From positions 22,302 through 61,867 of the forward strand of contig NZ_WQNE01000040.1 of assembly GCF_009759665.1 (NCBI RefSeq): 39,566 nucleotides of DNA, written 5' to 3'. Made by a program: the position numbers and the translations under genes. The notes under the pieces are model-generated. The model made no database searches, was not told the origin of the DNA, and was given only the letters and a program-made list of their open reading frames with translations. The DNA is from Bradyrhizobium cajani. GTDB lineage: Bacteria > Pseudomonadota > Alphaproteobacteria > Rhizobiales > Xanthobacteraceae. Positions within the stretch are counted from its first letter, which is position 1; every line of letters begins with the position of its first letter. This document shows positions 22,771 to 30,981 of the stretch, piece by piece.

Positions 22771-24180
22771 ATGCGAGCCGATTCCATCAAATATGAAACC
22801 TTCGACGACAGAGCCGGCGCGGCGCATGCCGGCTCGCGCCTTGCGACCTCGCTGACACTGGCTGCGATGAGCCTCGGCTATGGCGTGGTGCAGCTCGACG
22901 TCACCATCGTCAACACCGCGCTCGATGCGATGGGCCGGACGCTCGGCGGTGGCGTCGCCGAGTTGCAATGGGTGGTCAGCGCCTACACCATCGCGTTTGC
23001 CGCCTTCATCCTGACAGCCGGCGCGCTCGGCGACCGCATCGGCGCCAAGCGCGTCTTCATGGCGGGGTTCGCCATCTTCACCGCGGCCTCGCTCGCCTGC
23101 GCATTGTCGCCTAACGCAATCGTGCTGATCGCAGCGCGGCTGGTCCAGGGCCTGGCGGCGGCGATCCTGGTGCCGAATTCGCTGGCGCTGCTCAATCACG
23201 CCTACGCCGACGATCGGGCGCGCGGCCGCGCCGTCGCGGTCTGGGCCGCCGGCGCGAGCGTCGCGCTCACCGCCGGCCCGTTTGTCGGCGGCGGCCTGAT
23301 CACCCTGGTCGGATGGCGCTCGATCTTTCTGGTCAACCTTCCGATCGGGCTTGCCGGCCTGTGGCTGACCTGGCGCTATGCCGGCGAGACCACGCGCGCG
23401 CCCTCGCGCGAGATCGATCTGCCGGGCCAGCTGGCCGCGATCGGCGCGCTGGGCGCACTGGCCGGCGCGATCATCGAAGGCGGCGGGCTCGGCTGGGGGC
23501 ATTCCGCCGTGATCGGCGCCTTTGCCGCCGCGGCTGTCCTCGGCGTTCTGTTCGTGTGGCGGGAGAGCCGCGCACACCAGCCGATGCTGCCTTTGTCGCT
23601 GTTCAGCCACCGGCTGTTCGCATTGACCTCGCTGGTCGGCCTGCTCGTGAACGTCGCGATCTATGGCCTGATCTTCGTGCTCAGCCTGTATTTCCAGAGG
23701 ATCAACGGGCTGTCGGCGTGGTGGACCGGGCTTGCCTTCGTGCCGATGATGGCGGCGGCGCTGCCGGTCAATCTGCTGGCGCCGCACCTCGCCGAGCGCA
23801 TCGGCCCGTGCCCGACCATCGTCGTCGGCGCCTGCATCTCGGCGCTCGGCTGTCTCGGGCTGCTGTGGATCGAGGCTGAAACGAGCTACTGGATGATCTG
23901 CGCGCAGATGATCGCGATCAGCGGCGGACTTGGGCTGCTGGTGCCGCCCCTGACCTCGACCCTGCTGGGCAGCGTCGAGAAGGCGCGCTCCGGCGTCGCG
24001 GCCGGCGTCCTGAACGCGACGCGGCAGACCGGCAGCGTACTCGGCGTCGCGCTGTTCGGTTCCCTGGTGGCCGCGGACAGCACATTTCTGACCGGATTGC
24101 ATCTGTCGCTGGTCATCTCCGCGGCGGTCCTGCTGCTCGCTGCCGCCGTGATCGGGATCGGCGCGCCGGCGCGAGGATGA
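22771..24180 (+). CDS. DHA2-family MFS transporter (EmrB/QacA type)
   Basis: A 469-residue inner-membrane protein with about 14 spans. It has the MFS motif A in GALGDRIGAKRVF, the motif-C-like segment GASVALTAGPFVGGGLI with the WRSIFLVNLPIG that follows it in DHA2 proteins, and LDVTIVNTALDAMG in span 1. It is a drug or metabolite:H+ antiporter by family; the substrate is unknown. No membrane-fusion (EmrA) or outer-membrane partner is adjacent, so it probably works as a single component. A GAGG ribosome binding site precedes the ATG. No local TetR/MarR regulator is visible. Confidence 0.9.
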   Translation: MRADSIKYETFDDRAGAAHAGSRLATSLTLAAMSLGYGVVQLDVTIVNTALDAMGRTLGGGVAELQWVVSAYTIAFAAFILTAGALGDRIGAKRVFMAGFAIFTAASLACALSPNAIVLIAARLVQGLAAAILVPNSLALLNHAYADDRARGRAVAVWAAGASVALTAGPFVGGGLITLVGWRSIFLVNLPIGLAGLWLTWRYAGETTRAPSREIDLPGQLAAIGALGALAGAIIEGGGLGWGHSAVIGAFAAAAVLGVLFVWRESRAHQPMLPLSLFSHRLFALTSLVGLLVNVAIYGLIFVLSLYFQRINGLSAWWTGLAFVPMMAAALPVNLLAPHLAERIGPCPTIVVGACISALGCLGLLWIEAETSYWMICAQMIAISGGLGLLVPPLTSTLLGSVEKARSGVAAGVLNATRQTGSVLGVALFGSLVAADSTFLTGLHLSLVISAAVLLLAAAVIGIGAPARG

Positions 24181-24292
24181 TCAATCCGAGTGAATGAACA
24201 CATCTTCCGTTCACCATCCCCGAAACAGCCGCGTAGCCGGTTACCGACTGTCCACTTCTGTCGGTTCAAGTGCGGGTGCATAGGGGCCGGCA

Positions 24293-26692
24293 ATGTATCA
24301 AGTTCTCTTCTGTCTCACCGACGAGCATGATTGGCGACTTGTCGCGCTTGGCGGCGCGGTGTGTCTGCTCGCCAGCGCGGCGGCAATCAGCCTGTTTCAC
24401 CGGGCACGCGCATCGCACGGCCGCGGACGTCTGGCCTGGATCGGCCTGGATGCCGTGGTCAGCGGATGCGGCATCTGGGCGACGCATTTCATTGCGATGC
24501 TCGCCTACGGGCCGGGCGGCGCCGGCGCCTACAACATTCCGGTGACGGTCCTTTCGTTGATTTTCGCGATCTCCGTGACCTTCGTGGGCTTGAGCATTGC
24601 GGTGTCGTCCTCGCGAGTGGCGTGGATCGTCCTCGGCGGTGTCATCGTCGGCACGGGTGTCGCAGCGATGCATTACACCGGCATGGCGGCGCTGGAGATG
24701 CCGGCACGCCTGGACTGGGTCGGCAGCACGGTTGCCGTATCAGTGCTGCTCGGAATTGTCTTTGCCGCCCTGGCGCTGTTCGTCGCCGCACGAGGCGACG
24801 ACCTCTCCCATGCGCTGACGGCGACGGTCCTGCTGACGGTCGCCATCGTCGCGCATCACTTCACCGCGATGGGCGCGGTGCTGCTGACGCCGGACCCGAC
24901 GCTCGCGATCAGCGGGTTGTCGATCCCGGCGGCGTCGATGTCCTTCCTCACCGCGAGCGCAGCGGTCGCAATCATCGCGATTGCACTGGCTGCCGCGGTG
25001 CTCGACCGCCGCGCCAAGGGCGAACTCGGACGCCAGCAGATCGTGCTGGACACCGCGCTCGAGAACATGTCGCAAGGGCTCTGCATGTTCGACGCGGACG
25101 GCAAGATCATCCTGTTCAACGAGCGCTATGCCGCGATGCTTCGTCGCACCGACATGCCGCTCGCCGGCCGCCGCCTGGTCGAGGTGCTGCGGGAGGAGCA
25201 GGCCAAGGGCCAGTGGCAAGGCAACGCGGACGAGTTCTTCGCGCGCCTCGTGGCGGATGCGCGGGAAGGGCGCACCACGACCGACGTGGTCAACCGGTTC
25301 GGCCGCTCCATCCGGGTCGTCAACCAGCCGATGCAGGGCGGTGGCTGGGTTGCGACCTTCGAGGACATCACCGAATGGCTGGAGGCACAGGCGAAGATCT
25401 CGCACATGGCGCGCCATGATGCGCTGACCAGTCTGCCGAACCGCGTGCTATTCCACGAGCAGCTCGAGCAGGGACTACGCCGGACGCAGTCGGGCGATCA
25501 GCTTGCGGTGCTCTGCCTCGATCTCGATCATTTCAAGGACATCAACGACTCCCTCGGCCATCCCATCGGCGATGCGTTGCTCAAGGAGGTCGGCCGCAGG
25601 CTCAAGGCCGCCGTCGGCGAGAGCGATACGGTGGCTCGGCTGGGTGGCGACGAGTTCGCCGTGGTCCAGATCGGGCGCTCGGAGGAAGCTGCCGCAAGGT
25701 CCCTGGCAGGCCGCCTCGTCGAGGTGATCTCGGCGCCTTACGAGATCGACGATCATCAGATCGTCATCGGTGTCTCGATCGGCATCTCGCTGTCGCCGCA
25801 GGACAGCGACAATCCGGACGAGCTGCTGAAGAATGCCGACCTCGCGCTGTACCGCGCCAAGGCGGACGGCCGCGGCACCTATCGCTTCTTCGAGACCGGC
25901 ATGGATGCGCGTGCGCAGGCGCGGCGCCTCTTGGAAATGGATCTTCGCGCGGCGCTGCAACGTGACGAGTTCGAGGCGTATTATCAGCCGATCCGTGACG
26001 TCGCGAGCGGTCGCGTCGTCGCCTTCGAGGCGCTGCTGCGCTGGAACCACCCGCAGCGCGGGCTGATCGCGCCCATCAGCTTCATTCCGGTGGCCGAGGA
26101 GACCGGACTCATCGTTCAGCTCGGCGAGTTCGTGCTGCGCTCCGCCTGCGCCGACGCGGCCACCTGGCCCGGCGATGTCGACGTCGCCGTCAACCTGTCG
26201 CCGGTGCAGTTCAAGAACCCGAACCTGATAGCATCCGTGACCGAGGCGCTGACCGCCTCCGGGCTCGACGCGCGTCGTCTCGAACTCGAGATCACCGAAT
26301 CCGTGCTGCTCCAGAACAGCGAGGCGACGCTGACCACGCTGCACGAGCTGCGCGCGATGGGCGTGCGGATCTCGCTCGACGATTTCGGCACCGGCTATTC
26401 TTCGCTGAGCTATCTGCGCAGCTTCCCATTCGACAAGATCAAGATCGACCGCTCCTTCGTGTCGGAACTGGCGACGCGCGAGGATTCCATGGCGATCATT
26501 CGCGCGGTGACCGGCCTTGGCCGCAGCCTCGGTATCGTCACCACCGCGGAAGGCGTCGAGAACGACGCGCAGCTCGAGCTGCTCAGGCGCGAGGGCTGCA
26601 CCCAGGCGCAGGGCTATCTGTTCAGCAAGCCGCGGCCTGCCTCCGATGTCGCGATCATGCTGGAGCGACCGCGACTGCGCGCGTCGGCGTAG
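24293..26692 (+). CDS. MHYT-PAS-GGDEF-EAL cyclic-di-GMP signalling protein
   Basis: A 799-residue inner-membrane protein that makes and/or degrades cyclic di-GMP. Residues 1-235 are a seven-span MHYT sensor with the His motifs THFIAM (64-69), MHYTGM (126-131) and HHFTAM (188-193), thought to bind copper and sense a diatomic gas. A PAS-like domain (about 250-365) ends with the DITE junction. GGDEF is intact at 451-455. The upstream inhibitory RxxD site reads GESD, so Arg is lost. The EAL domain (about 550-790) keeps E579-A-L, NLSPVQF, ELEITES, DDFGTGYSS, KIDRSF and EGVE, so phosphodiesterase activity is likely. Which activity dominates cannot be told. Confidence 0.95.
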   Translation: MYQVLFCLTDEHDWRLVALGGAVCLLASAAAISLFHRARASHGRGRLAWIGLDAVVSGCGIWATHFIAMLAYGPGGAGAYNIPVTVLSLIFAISVTFVGLSIAVSSSRVAWIVLGGVIVGTGVAAMHYTGMAALEMPARLDWVGSTVAVSVLLGIVFAALALFVAARGDDLSHALTATVLLTVAIVAHHFTAMGAVLLTPDPTLAISGLSIPAASMSFLTASAAVAIIAIALAAAVLDRRAKGELGRQQIVLDTALENMSQGLCMFDADGKIILFNERYAAMLRRTDMPLAGRRLVEVLREEQAKGQWQGNADEFFARLVADAREGRTTTDVVNRFGRSIRVVNQPMQGGGWVATFEDITEWLEAQAKISHMARHDALTSLPNRVLFHEQLEQGLRRTQSGDQLAVLCLDLDHFKDINDSLGHPIGDALLKEVGRRLKAAVGESDTVARLGGDEFAVVQIGRSEEAAARSLAGRLVEVISAPYEIDDHQIVIGVSIGISLSPQDSDNPDELLKNADLALYRAKADGRGTYRFFETGMDARAQARRLLEMDLRAALQRDEFEAYYQPIRDVASGRVVAFEALLRWNHPQRGLIAPISFIPVAEETGLIVQLGEFVLRSACADAATWPGDVDVAVNLSPVQFKNPNLIASVTEALTASGLDARRLELEITESVLLQNSEATLTTLHELRAMGVRISLDDFGTGYSSLSYLRSFPFDKIKIDRSFVSELATREDSMAIIRAVTGLGRSLGIVTTAEGVENDAQLELLRREGCTQAQGYLFSKPRPASDVAIMLERPRLRASA

Positions 26693-26696
26693 AAAG

Positions 26697-27131
26697 TCAG
26701 CCGCGGCGCAGCGCGAAATGCGCGCCGCAGAATGCCATCACGGCACCGAGGCACAGCGCGGCAAGGCCGGCGAGCACGCCCGAGACGGTCGGGATCGGGC
26801 TCGGCGCCGAGGCCGCTTGCCCGGCGCCCGCGAGCAGCAGCACGCCGACCGCGATCAGGAACTGGCGCATCCGGTGCGGGATCTGGCCGGAGACGGCGCT
26901 CTGCATCAACGTCGCCGTGAAATAGCCGCCGGAAAAGCCGACGGTTGCGATCAGCCACCAAGCGATCGCCGCGCCCGCCGGGATGAACTCATGCGTGTCG
27001 GACCGCCAGAGGCCGCCGAGGTCGAGCCCGTAGCGCGCGCCCAGCATGTGGACCGCGAGCGCAAGCAGCACGCCGGAGATCACGGCGGCGCCGAGAATCA
27101 GGCGGCGCGGAAAAAATGTCGTCTCAGCCAT
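26697..27131 (-). CDS. Small four-span membrane protein of unknown function
   Basis: A 144-residue integral membrane protein. Hydrophobic segments lie at about 10-28 (LILGAAVISGVLLALAV), 52-75 (AAIAWWLIATVGFSGGYFT), 88-105 (FLIAVGVLLLAGAG) and 117-138 (GVLAGLAALCLGAVMAF). No catalytic motif or named family was recognised. The start at 27131 was taken because the longer frame to 27245 adds a charged, non-membrane extension that overlaps the divergent gene. It ends four bases from the convergent cyclic-di-GMP gene. Confidence 0.7.
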   Translation of the reverse strand: MAETTFFPRRLILGAAVISGVLLALAVHMLGARYGLDLGGLWRSDTHEFIPAGAAIAWWLIATVGFSGGYFTATLMQSAVSGQIPHRMRQFLIAVGVLLLAGAGQAASAPSPIPTVSGVLAGLAALCLGAVMAFCGAHFALRRG

Positions 27132-27210
27132 GCCCCGCTTGTAGGATGGGCGAGGGCGATCGCGCAAGCGGATCGCTAACCGGATTGCGTGGACGGGATC
27201 GATCGGGAAG

Positions 27211-27798
27211 ATGCAGGTTTCGGGAGCTGAGGCTGCGTCGGTCACGAGCTATGCCTACAAGGCGTCGCTGATCGGATCGGCGCATCGCTTCGAGCTGACG
27301 GAGGAGGGGCTTGCCTGGCACATCGCCGGCCGCTCCGGCCTGTGGCGTTACGACGAGATTTCGGCGATCCGGCTGTCGTTTCGCCCGGTGTCGATGCAGC
27401 AGCACCGCTTTCGCGCCGATATCAGCCATACCAACGGCGGCCGCATCGCGATCCTGTCGACGAGCTGGCAGACCGCGGCGCTGATGGCGCCGCAGGACAA
27501 CGGCTTTCGCGATTTCCTGATTGCGCTGCATGCGCGGATGGCGAAGGCGGACAGTCGCGCGACGCTGACTGCGGGCCTCGGCCGCAGGACCTATGCCGCG
27601 ATGCTGGCCTTCCTGGCGGTGCTGGCGGTGGCGATGGCGGGCTTATTGATCCGAGCGCTGATGATCGGCGAGTTCGCCGGCGCGCTGTTCATCGTCGGCT
27701 TTGCCGCCTTGTTTGTCTGGCAGGTCGGCGGCTTCGTGCGGCGCAACCAGCCGCGAAGCTACAGCTTCGATCGCGTGCCCCGATCGGTGCTGCCATAG
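27211..27798 (+). CDS. Membrane protein of unknown function with a PH-like N-terminal half
   Basis: A 195-residue protein. The N-terminal ~110 residues are a soluble beta-rich domain (FELTEEGLAWHIAGRSGLW, YDEISAIRLSFRP, GRIAILSTSWQ), a strand order like bacterial PH-type domains. It is followed by a helix (FRDFLIALHARMAK) and two membrane spans (AAMLAFLAVLAVAMAGLLI and a second at about 152-172). The family is not known to me. It is divergent from the four-span protein, with about 80 bases between the starts, and convergent with the MocR gene. Confidence 0.7.
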   Translation: MQVSGAEAASVTSYAYKASLIGSAHRFELTEEGLAWHIAGRSGLWRYDEISAIRLSFRPVSMQQHRFRADISHTNGGRIAILSTSWQTAALMAPQDNGFRDFLIALHARMAKADSRATLTAGLGRRTYAAMLAFLAVLAVAMAGLLIRALMIGEFAGALFIVGFAALFVWQVGGFVRRNQPRSYSFDRVPRSVLP

Positions 27799-27806
27799 AC
27801 CGATCG

Positions 27807-29150
27807 CTACTCCGTCGAATCAAAATCCTCTTCCTTGGTGCCGAGCAGCGACACGATCGTGCGCAGGCCGGAATCGAGCTGCTCGAACGAGGGCGGGGCG
27901 AGGGCGAGACGCACCGCGTTCGGCGCGTGACCATGCGCAATTGCGAAGGTCGAGGACGGCGTCAGCGCGATGCCGCGCCGGGCTGCAGCTGCGACGAATG
28001 TCTGCGAACGCCAATGCGGCGGCAGCGTGAGCCAGAGATGATAGGAGCGTGGATCGGCCGCGAGCTGGTAACCGGCCAGCAGCCTCGCTGCGGTCTGCTG
28101 GCGGCGCGTGGCATCGATCCGTTTCAGCCGTGTGAGCTCGGCGACGGTGCCATCGGCCATCAGCCGCTGCCCGGCCGCGAGCGCGTGACCGGAGGCGATC
28201 CAGCCGCCGGTGCGGACCGCGCTCATCACGCTTTCGCGCAGATGCGGCGGCGCGACGAGGATGCCGAGCGCAAGGCCGGGTGCGACCTTCTTGGACAGGC
28301 TGTCGAGCACGATGCAGCGGTCCGGCCCGAGCGCTGCCAGCGGCGTGTCGTCGGCGAGGAAGCCGTAGACGGTGTCCTCGATGATGGTGAGATCGAGCTT
28401 TTCGGCGACGCGCATGATGTCGGCGCGCCGCGTCGCGTTCATGGTGACGCCGAGCGGATTCTGGATGATGGGCTGGAGATACAGCGCCGACAGGTGGGCC
28501 TCGCGATGCGCCTTCTGGATGGCGTCGGGCCGCGCACCATGCTCGTCCATCGGAATCGGGACCAGCGTCACGCCGAGCCGCGCCGCGATGCTCTTGACGT
28601 AAGGATAGGTCAGCGCCTCGACGCCGCAGCGGCCGCCGGTGGGAACGAGTGCTGCGAGCGCGGCCGCGAGCGATTGCTTGCCATTGGCGGTGAAGACGAT
28701 CTGCTCGGCCTGCGGCGCGAAGTCCTTGCGCGCGAGGTAGGCGGCGGCCGCAACGCGCGCGCTCTTGGTGCCGGTGCTGGTCGAGACGCGCAACGCGGAT
28801 TCGAGCGCGTCGACGCGCTCCAGTCCGGCAAGGCTCTTGGCGATCATCGCCCATTGCTGCGGCAGGAGCGGGTAATTGACCTCGAAATTGATGCGCGCGT
28901 CGGCCGGTTCGCTGATCGTCTCGACCTCGCGCCGGATGTCGCCGGAGATGAAGGTGCCGCGGCCGACCTCGCCGACCACGAGACCGCGGCGGAGCAACTC
29001 CGTATAGACCCGGCTCGCGGTCGAGACTGCGATGCCGCGGTCATAGGCAAAATTGCGCTGCGGCGGCAGCCGGTCGCCGGCCCTTAACGTGCCGTTAGTG
29101 ATATCGGCCGCAATGGCATCGGCAAGCTTCACGTACTCGAACTTGGACAT
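27807..29150 (-). CDS. MocR/PdxR-type regulator (GntR helix-turn-helix plus aminotransferase fold)
   Basis: A 447-residue fusion. Residues 1-70 form a GntR winged helix (YVKLADAIAADITNGTLRAG, LPPQRNFAYDRGIAVSTASR, GRGTFISGD). From about 85 on it has a fold-type-I aminotransferase domain with the PLP-binding Lys (about 287) in SLSKKVAPGLALG, Asn231-Pro, and Asp259/Tyr262 in IIEDTVYGF. MocR proteins use PLP or an amino-acid aldimine as effector and usually control a divergently transcribed gene. The divergent neighbour here is a short frame plus a DUF1127 gene. No pyridoxine or GABA gene is adjacent, so the effector is unknown. Confidence 0.9.
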   Translation of the reverse strand: MSKFEYVKLADAIAADITNGTLRAGDRLPPQRNFAYDRGIAVSTASRVYTELLRRGLVVGEVGRGTFISGDIRREVETISEPADARINFEVNYPLLPQQWAMIAKSLAGLERVDALESALRVSTSTGTKSARVAAAAYLARKDFAPQAEQIVFTANGKQSLAAALAALVPTGGRCGVEALTYPYVKSIAARLGVTLVPIPMDEHGARPDAIQKAHREAHLSALYLQPIIQNPLGVTMNATRRADIMRVAEKLDLTIIEDTVYGFLADDTPLAALGPDRCIVLDSLSKKVAPGLALGILVAPPHLRESVMSAVRTGGWIASGHALAAGQRLMADGTVAELTRLKRIDATRRQQTAARLLAGYQLAADPRSYHLWLTLPPHWRSQTFVAAAARRGIALTPSSTFAIAHGHAPNAVRLALAPPSFEQLDSGLRTIVSLLGTKEEDFDSTE

Positions 29151-29176
29151 TATTGCACCGAGAGCAATGTTTTACT

Positions 29177-29220
29177 TGCTCCGAGCAGTGTACTGGAGCA
29201 TTTAAGTTCCATCAAGTTCC
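29177..29220. promoter_or_regulatory. Candidate MocR operator region with inverted and direct repeats
   Basis: An inverted pair, TGCTCC (29177-29182) and GGAGCA (29195-29200), is followed by the direct repeat AAGTTCC at 29204-29210 and 29214-29220. It sits in the ~100-base gap between the MocR start and the divergent frames. MocR-type regulators commonly bind direct repeats in such gaps. Assignment is by position only. Confidence 0.35.
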
Positions 29221-29252
29221 GCGATTGAGCCGAGGGGTGCGAGAGCAATCCG

Positions 29253-29339
29253 ATGGCAAATGAGGTGCAGGCGCCGACAGCGTCCGCGCCAACGGCACCT
29301 GCTGCGCCGCGCGGGACGTACGCCGGAGAAGAAGAATGA
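29253..29339 (+). CDS. Possible 28-residue leader peptide overlapping the DUF1127 gene
   Basis: ATG at 29253 opens a 28-codon frame whose TGA (29337-29339) overlaps the ATG of the DUF1127 gene in an ATGA junction. The peptide is Ala/Pro/Thr-rich and ends YAGEEE. The final GGAGAAGAAG codons also serve as the ribosome binding site for the DUF1127 start. Its own ribosome binding site is weak. It could be a translationally coupled leader, or a chance frame. Confidence 0.3.
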   Translation: MANEVQAPTASAPTAPAAPRGTYAGEEE

Positions 29340-29572
29340 CCACGATCTCGCAAACTGCCGGGCGGAGTTTACGCCCATCCTCATCGGGCGGATTTTTCAG
29401 CACGCTCGCCAACGCTGCCTATTCGCTGTTCGACCGCCTGGAGCGCCGCTCTGCCATCAAGACGCTGAGCGAGCTCGACGACCGCGCCCTGCGCGACATC
29501 GGGATCAATCGCAGTCAGATCGAGGACGCGGTCTACGGGCAGGTGAAAACCGAGCTGACGCGGTATCTGTGA
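29336..29572 (+). CDS. DUF1127 small Arg-rich protein
   Basis: A 78-residue protein whose C-terminal ~45 residues are a DUF1127 domain: RSAIKTLSELDDRALRDIGI followed by NRSQIEDAVYG. Such small proteins in Rhizobiales have been linked to RNA turnover and to carbon and phosphate physiology; the role of this one is not known. The ~30-residue N-terminal extension (Ser/Gly-rich, then FFSTLANAAYSLFDRLE) makes it longer than the minimal DUF1127 type. A GGAGAAG ribosome binding site is close to the start. It is divergent from the MocR gene, making it the likely MocR target by position. Confidence 0.85.
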   Translation: MTTISQTAGRSLRPSSSGGFFSTLANAAYSLFDRLERRSAIKTLSELDDRALRDIGINRSQIEDAVYGQVKTELTRYL

Positions 29573-29581
29573 GACGAGGAC

Positions 29582-29664
29582 GTCATGGCCGGGCTTGTAC
29601 GGCGATCCACGCGTAACCGCGTGGGAGAAGAGGCGTGGATGCCCGAGACATGTCCGGGCATGAC
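29582..29664. repeat. Palindromic repeat after the DUF1127 gene
   Basis: GTCATGGCCGGGCTTGT at the left and GTCCGGGCATGAC at the right form imperfect arms. An inner ACGCG/CGCGT hairpin lies around 29609-29624. This is a familiar Bradyrhizobium intergenic type. It occupies the convergent gap together with the family B repeat and may terminate transcription. Confidence 0.65.
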
Positions 29665-29698
29665 GATGTTGCGATAAGCGCACATTGTCTCCGCACAG

Positions 29699-29775
29699 TC
29701 ATTGCGAGCGCAGCGAAGCAATCCAGAGTCTTTCCGCGGAACATTTCTGGATTGCTTCGCTGCGCTCGCGATGAC
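29699..29775. repeat. Palindromic repeat, family B copy 2
   Basis: The left arm TCATTGCGAGCGCAGCGAAG pairs with its near complement at the right end (CTTCGCTGCGCTCGCGATGA). The middle CAGAGTCTTTCCGCGGA is shared with the copy at 18452-18564. This version is the uninterrupted form. It lies between the convergent DUF1127 and universal stress protein genes. Confidence 0.78.
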
Positions 29776-29789
29776 GGAGTTTGCGGCCC

Positions 29790-30215
29790 TCAGTGCCTGA
29801 CCACCAGCACCGAGCACTTGGCGTAGCGCACGACATGCCCGGCATTGGAGCCCAGGAAATAGGTGCGCATCGCCGGCCGGTGCGAGGTCATCACGATCAG
29901 GTCGGCCTTCATGTGCGCGGCCTCCTCGAGGATCTCGTGGTAGATGCCGCCCTGGCGCACCACGCTCGAGATGCGGGAAGCCTCGATGCCGGATTCGCGT
30001 GCGACGATGGCGAGCGCTTCTTCCGAGGTCTGGCGCTGCTGCTCGTCGAAATCGGCCGGCACGTATTCGGCCAGCATCACCGGCGTCATCGGCAGCACGT
30101 TGAGCAGGCGCACGGCGCCGCTCCAGGTTTGCGACAGCGTTGCCGCGGTCGCGATCGCCGGCTTTGCCAGGTCGGTGTCGGCGAGGTCGATGGGCACGAG
30201 GATGGACTTGAACAT
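29790..30215 (-). CDS. Universal stress protein (UspA family)
   Basis: A 141-residue single UspA domain. It begins MFKSILVPIDLADTDLAKPA, the usual first strand with Asp for ATP-phosphate contact. It ends DLIVMTSHRP...FLGSNAGHVV...CSVLVVRH, the C-terminal nucleotide-loop region. The G-x2-G-x9-G-S pattern is partly degenerate (SHRPAM in place of the first Gly residues), a version common in alphaproteobacteria. A GGAGG ribosome binding site lies directly upstream of the start at 30215; the longer frame adds unrelated residues. It is about 70 bases from the upstream SixA-like gene on the same strand and may share its transcript. Confidence 0.88.
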   Translation of the reverse strand: MFKSILVPIDLADTDLAKPAIATAATLSQTWSGAVRLLNVLPMTPVMLAEYVPADFDEQQRQTSEEALAIVARESGIEASRISSVVRQGGIYHEILEEAAHMKADLIVMTSHRPAMRTYFLGSNAGHVVRYAKCSVLVVRH

Positions 30216-30285
30216 CTGCGCCTCCAAATCTTCAGCACCTCTTGATCGCGCTGGATCAATCGGAGAGAGACGGCGCCCGCGCGTC

Positions 30286-30822
30286 TCAACCCGATCGAAG
30301 CAGCTTGGGGCTGACGAACAGCACCAGTTTGCCGCGGCGGTACGCCACGTGACCCCAATCCTTGACGTCAAAGTCGAAGACCGCAAGCCCCGCCGTGGGC
30401 AGGTTGTGGGCAAGCGCCTTGGCACCGGCCCGATCGCCGCCGCCCATCAGCATCAGCGCGACCTCGTGCATGCCGGGATTGTGGCCGATCAGCAGCAATC
30501 GCCTGGGATCGGCGGGAATCGTTGCAGTGCGAATGGACTCCAGGATCTGCGCGGGATCGGCGCCGTAGAGTTCCGGCAGGACTTCAACCTGCGGCGCCGC
30601 GACACGGTCCTCCATCGCCTCCCAGGCGATGTCCCAGGTCTGCCGGGCCCGGACGGCGTGCGACACCAGCACGGCATCGGGGAAGGGCGGATGGGTGGCG
30701 ATCCAGTCGCCCATCTGCGCAGCATCCTTGTGGCCGCGGTCGTCGAGGCGGCGATCCTGGTCACGGCCGCTTGGCGCGTCCGTCTCGGTCTTGGCGTGAC
30801 GCAGCAGCATCAAACGGCGCAT
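30286..30822 (-). CDS. SixA-like histidine phosphatase
   Basis: A 178-residue protein of the histidine phosphatase superfamily. The phospho-accepting RHG-type motif is LLRHAKTE (Arg8, His9), the next conserved Arg is in SHAVRARQTW, and the second catalytic His is in LIGHNPG (about 113). SixA proteins dephosphorylate His residues, including HPt or PTS proteins; in alphaproteobacteria the substrate is often unknown. Length and motifs are normal. It is divergent from the DAO flavoprotein gene, and the intergenic gap contains a family A palindrome. A link with the HPt protein encoded at 455 is conceivable but not supported by location. Confidence 0.85.
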   Translation of the reverse strand: MRRLMLLRHAKTETDAPSGRDQDRRLDDRGHKDAAQMGDWIATHPPFPDAVLVSHAVRARQTWDIAWEAMEDRVAAPQVEVLPELYGADPAQILESIRTATIPADPRRLLLIGHNPGMHEVALMLMGGGDRAGAKALAHNLPTAGLAVFDFDVKDWGHVAYRRGKLVLFVSPKLLRSG

Positions 30823-30921
30823 GGCATTCTCGAATCGTTACGCGTCCAGGAGGATAATCTACAGGCGCGGGTTGAGGACAAGGTGACAAGCGCCCGCTCG
30901 GTCTATTTAAGTTGTTGTTTC

Positions 30922-30969
30922 GAGCATGATCCTTCGGAAAACCGCTGCACACTTTTCCGGATCATGCTC
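30922..30969. repeat. Palindromic repeat, family A copy 2
   Basis: A 48-base hairpin (GAGCATGATC...GATCATGCTC). It differs from the other two copies by one missing T in the left arm and one G/A change in the loop. It ends 12 bases before the ATG of the flavoprotein gene, so it lies in that gene's leader or promoter. Only the core is present, not the longer flank seen in copies 1 and 3. Confidence 0.8.
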
Positions 30970-30981
30970 TAAGAAAACGAT

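Noticed and set aside
22483..24102. A 539-codon frame antisense to the DHA2 transporter gene
   Set aside because: The transporter is clear from MFS motifs and membrane spans; the antisense frame lacks any recognisable domain.
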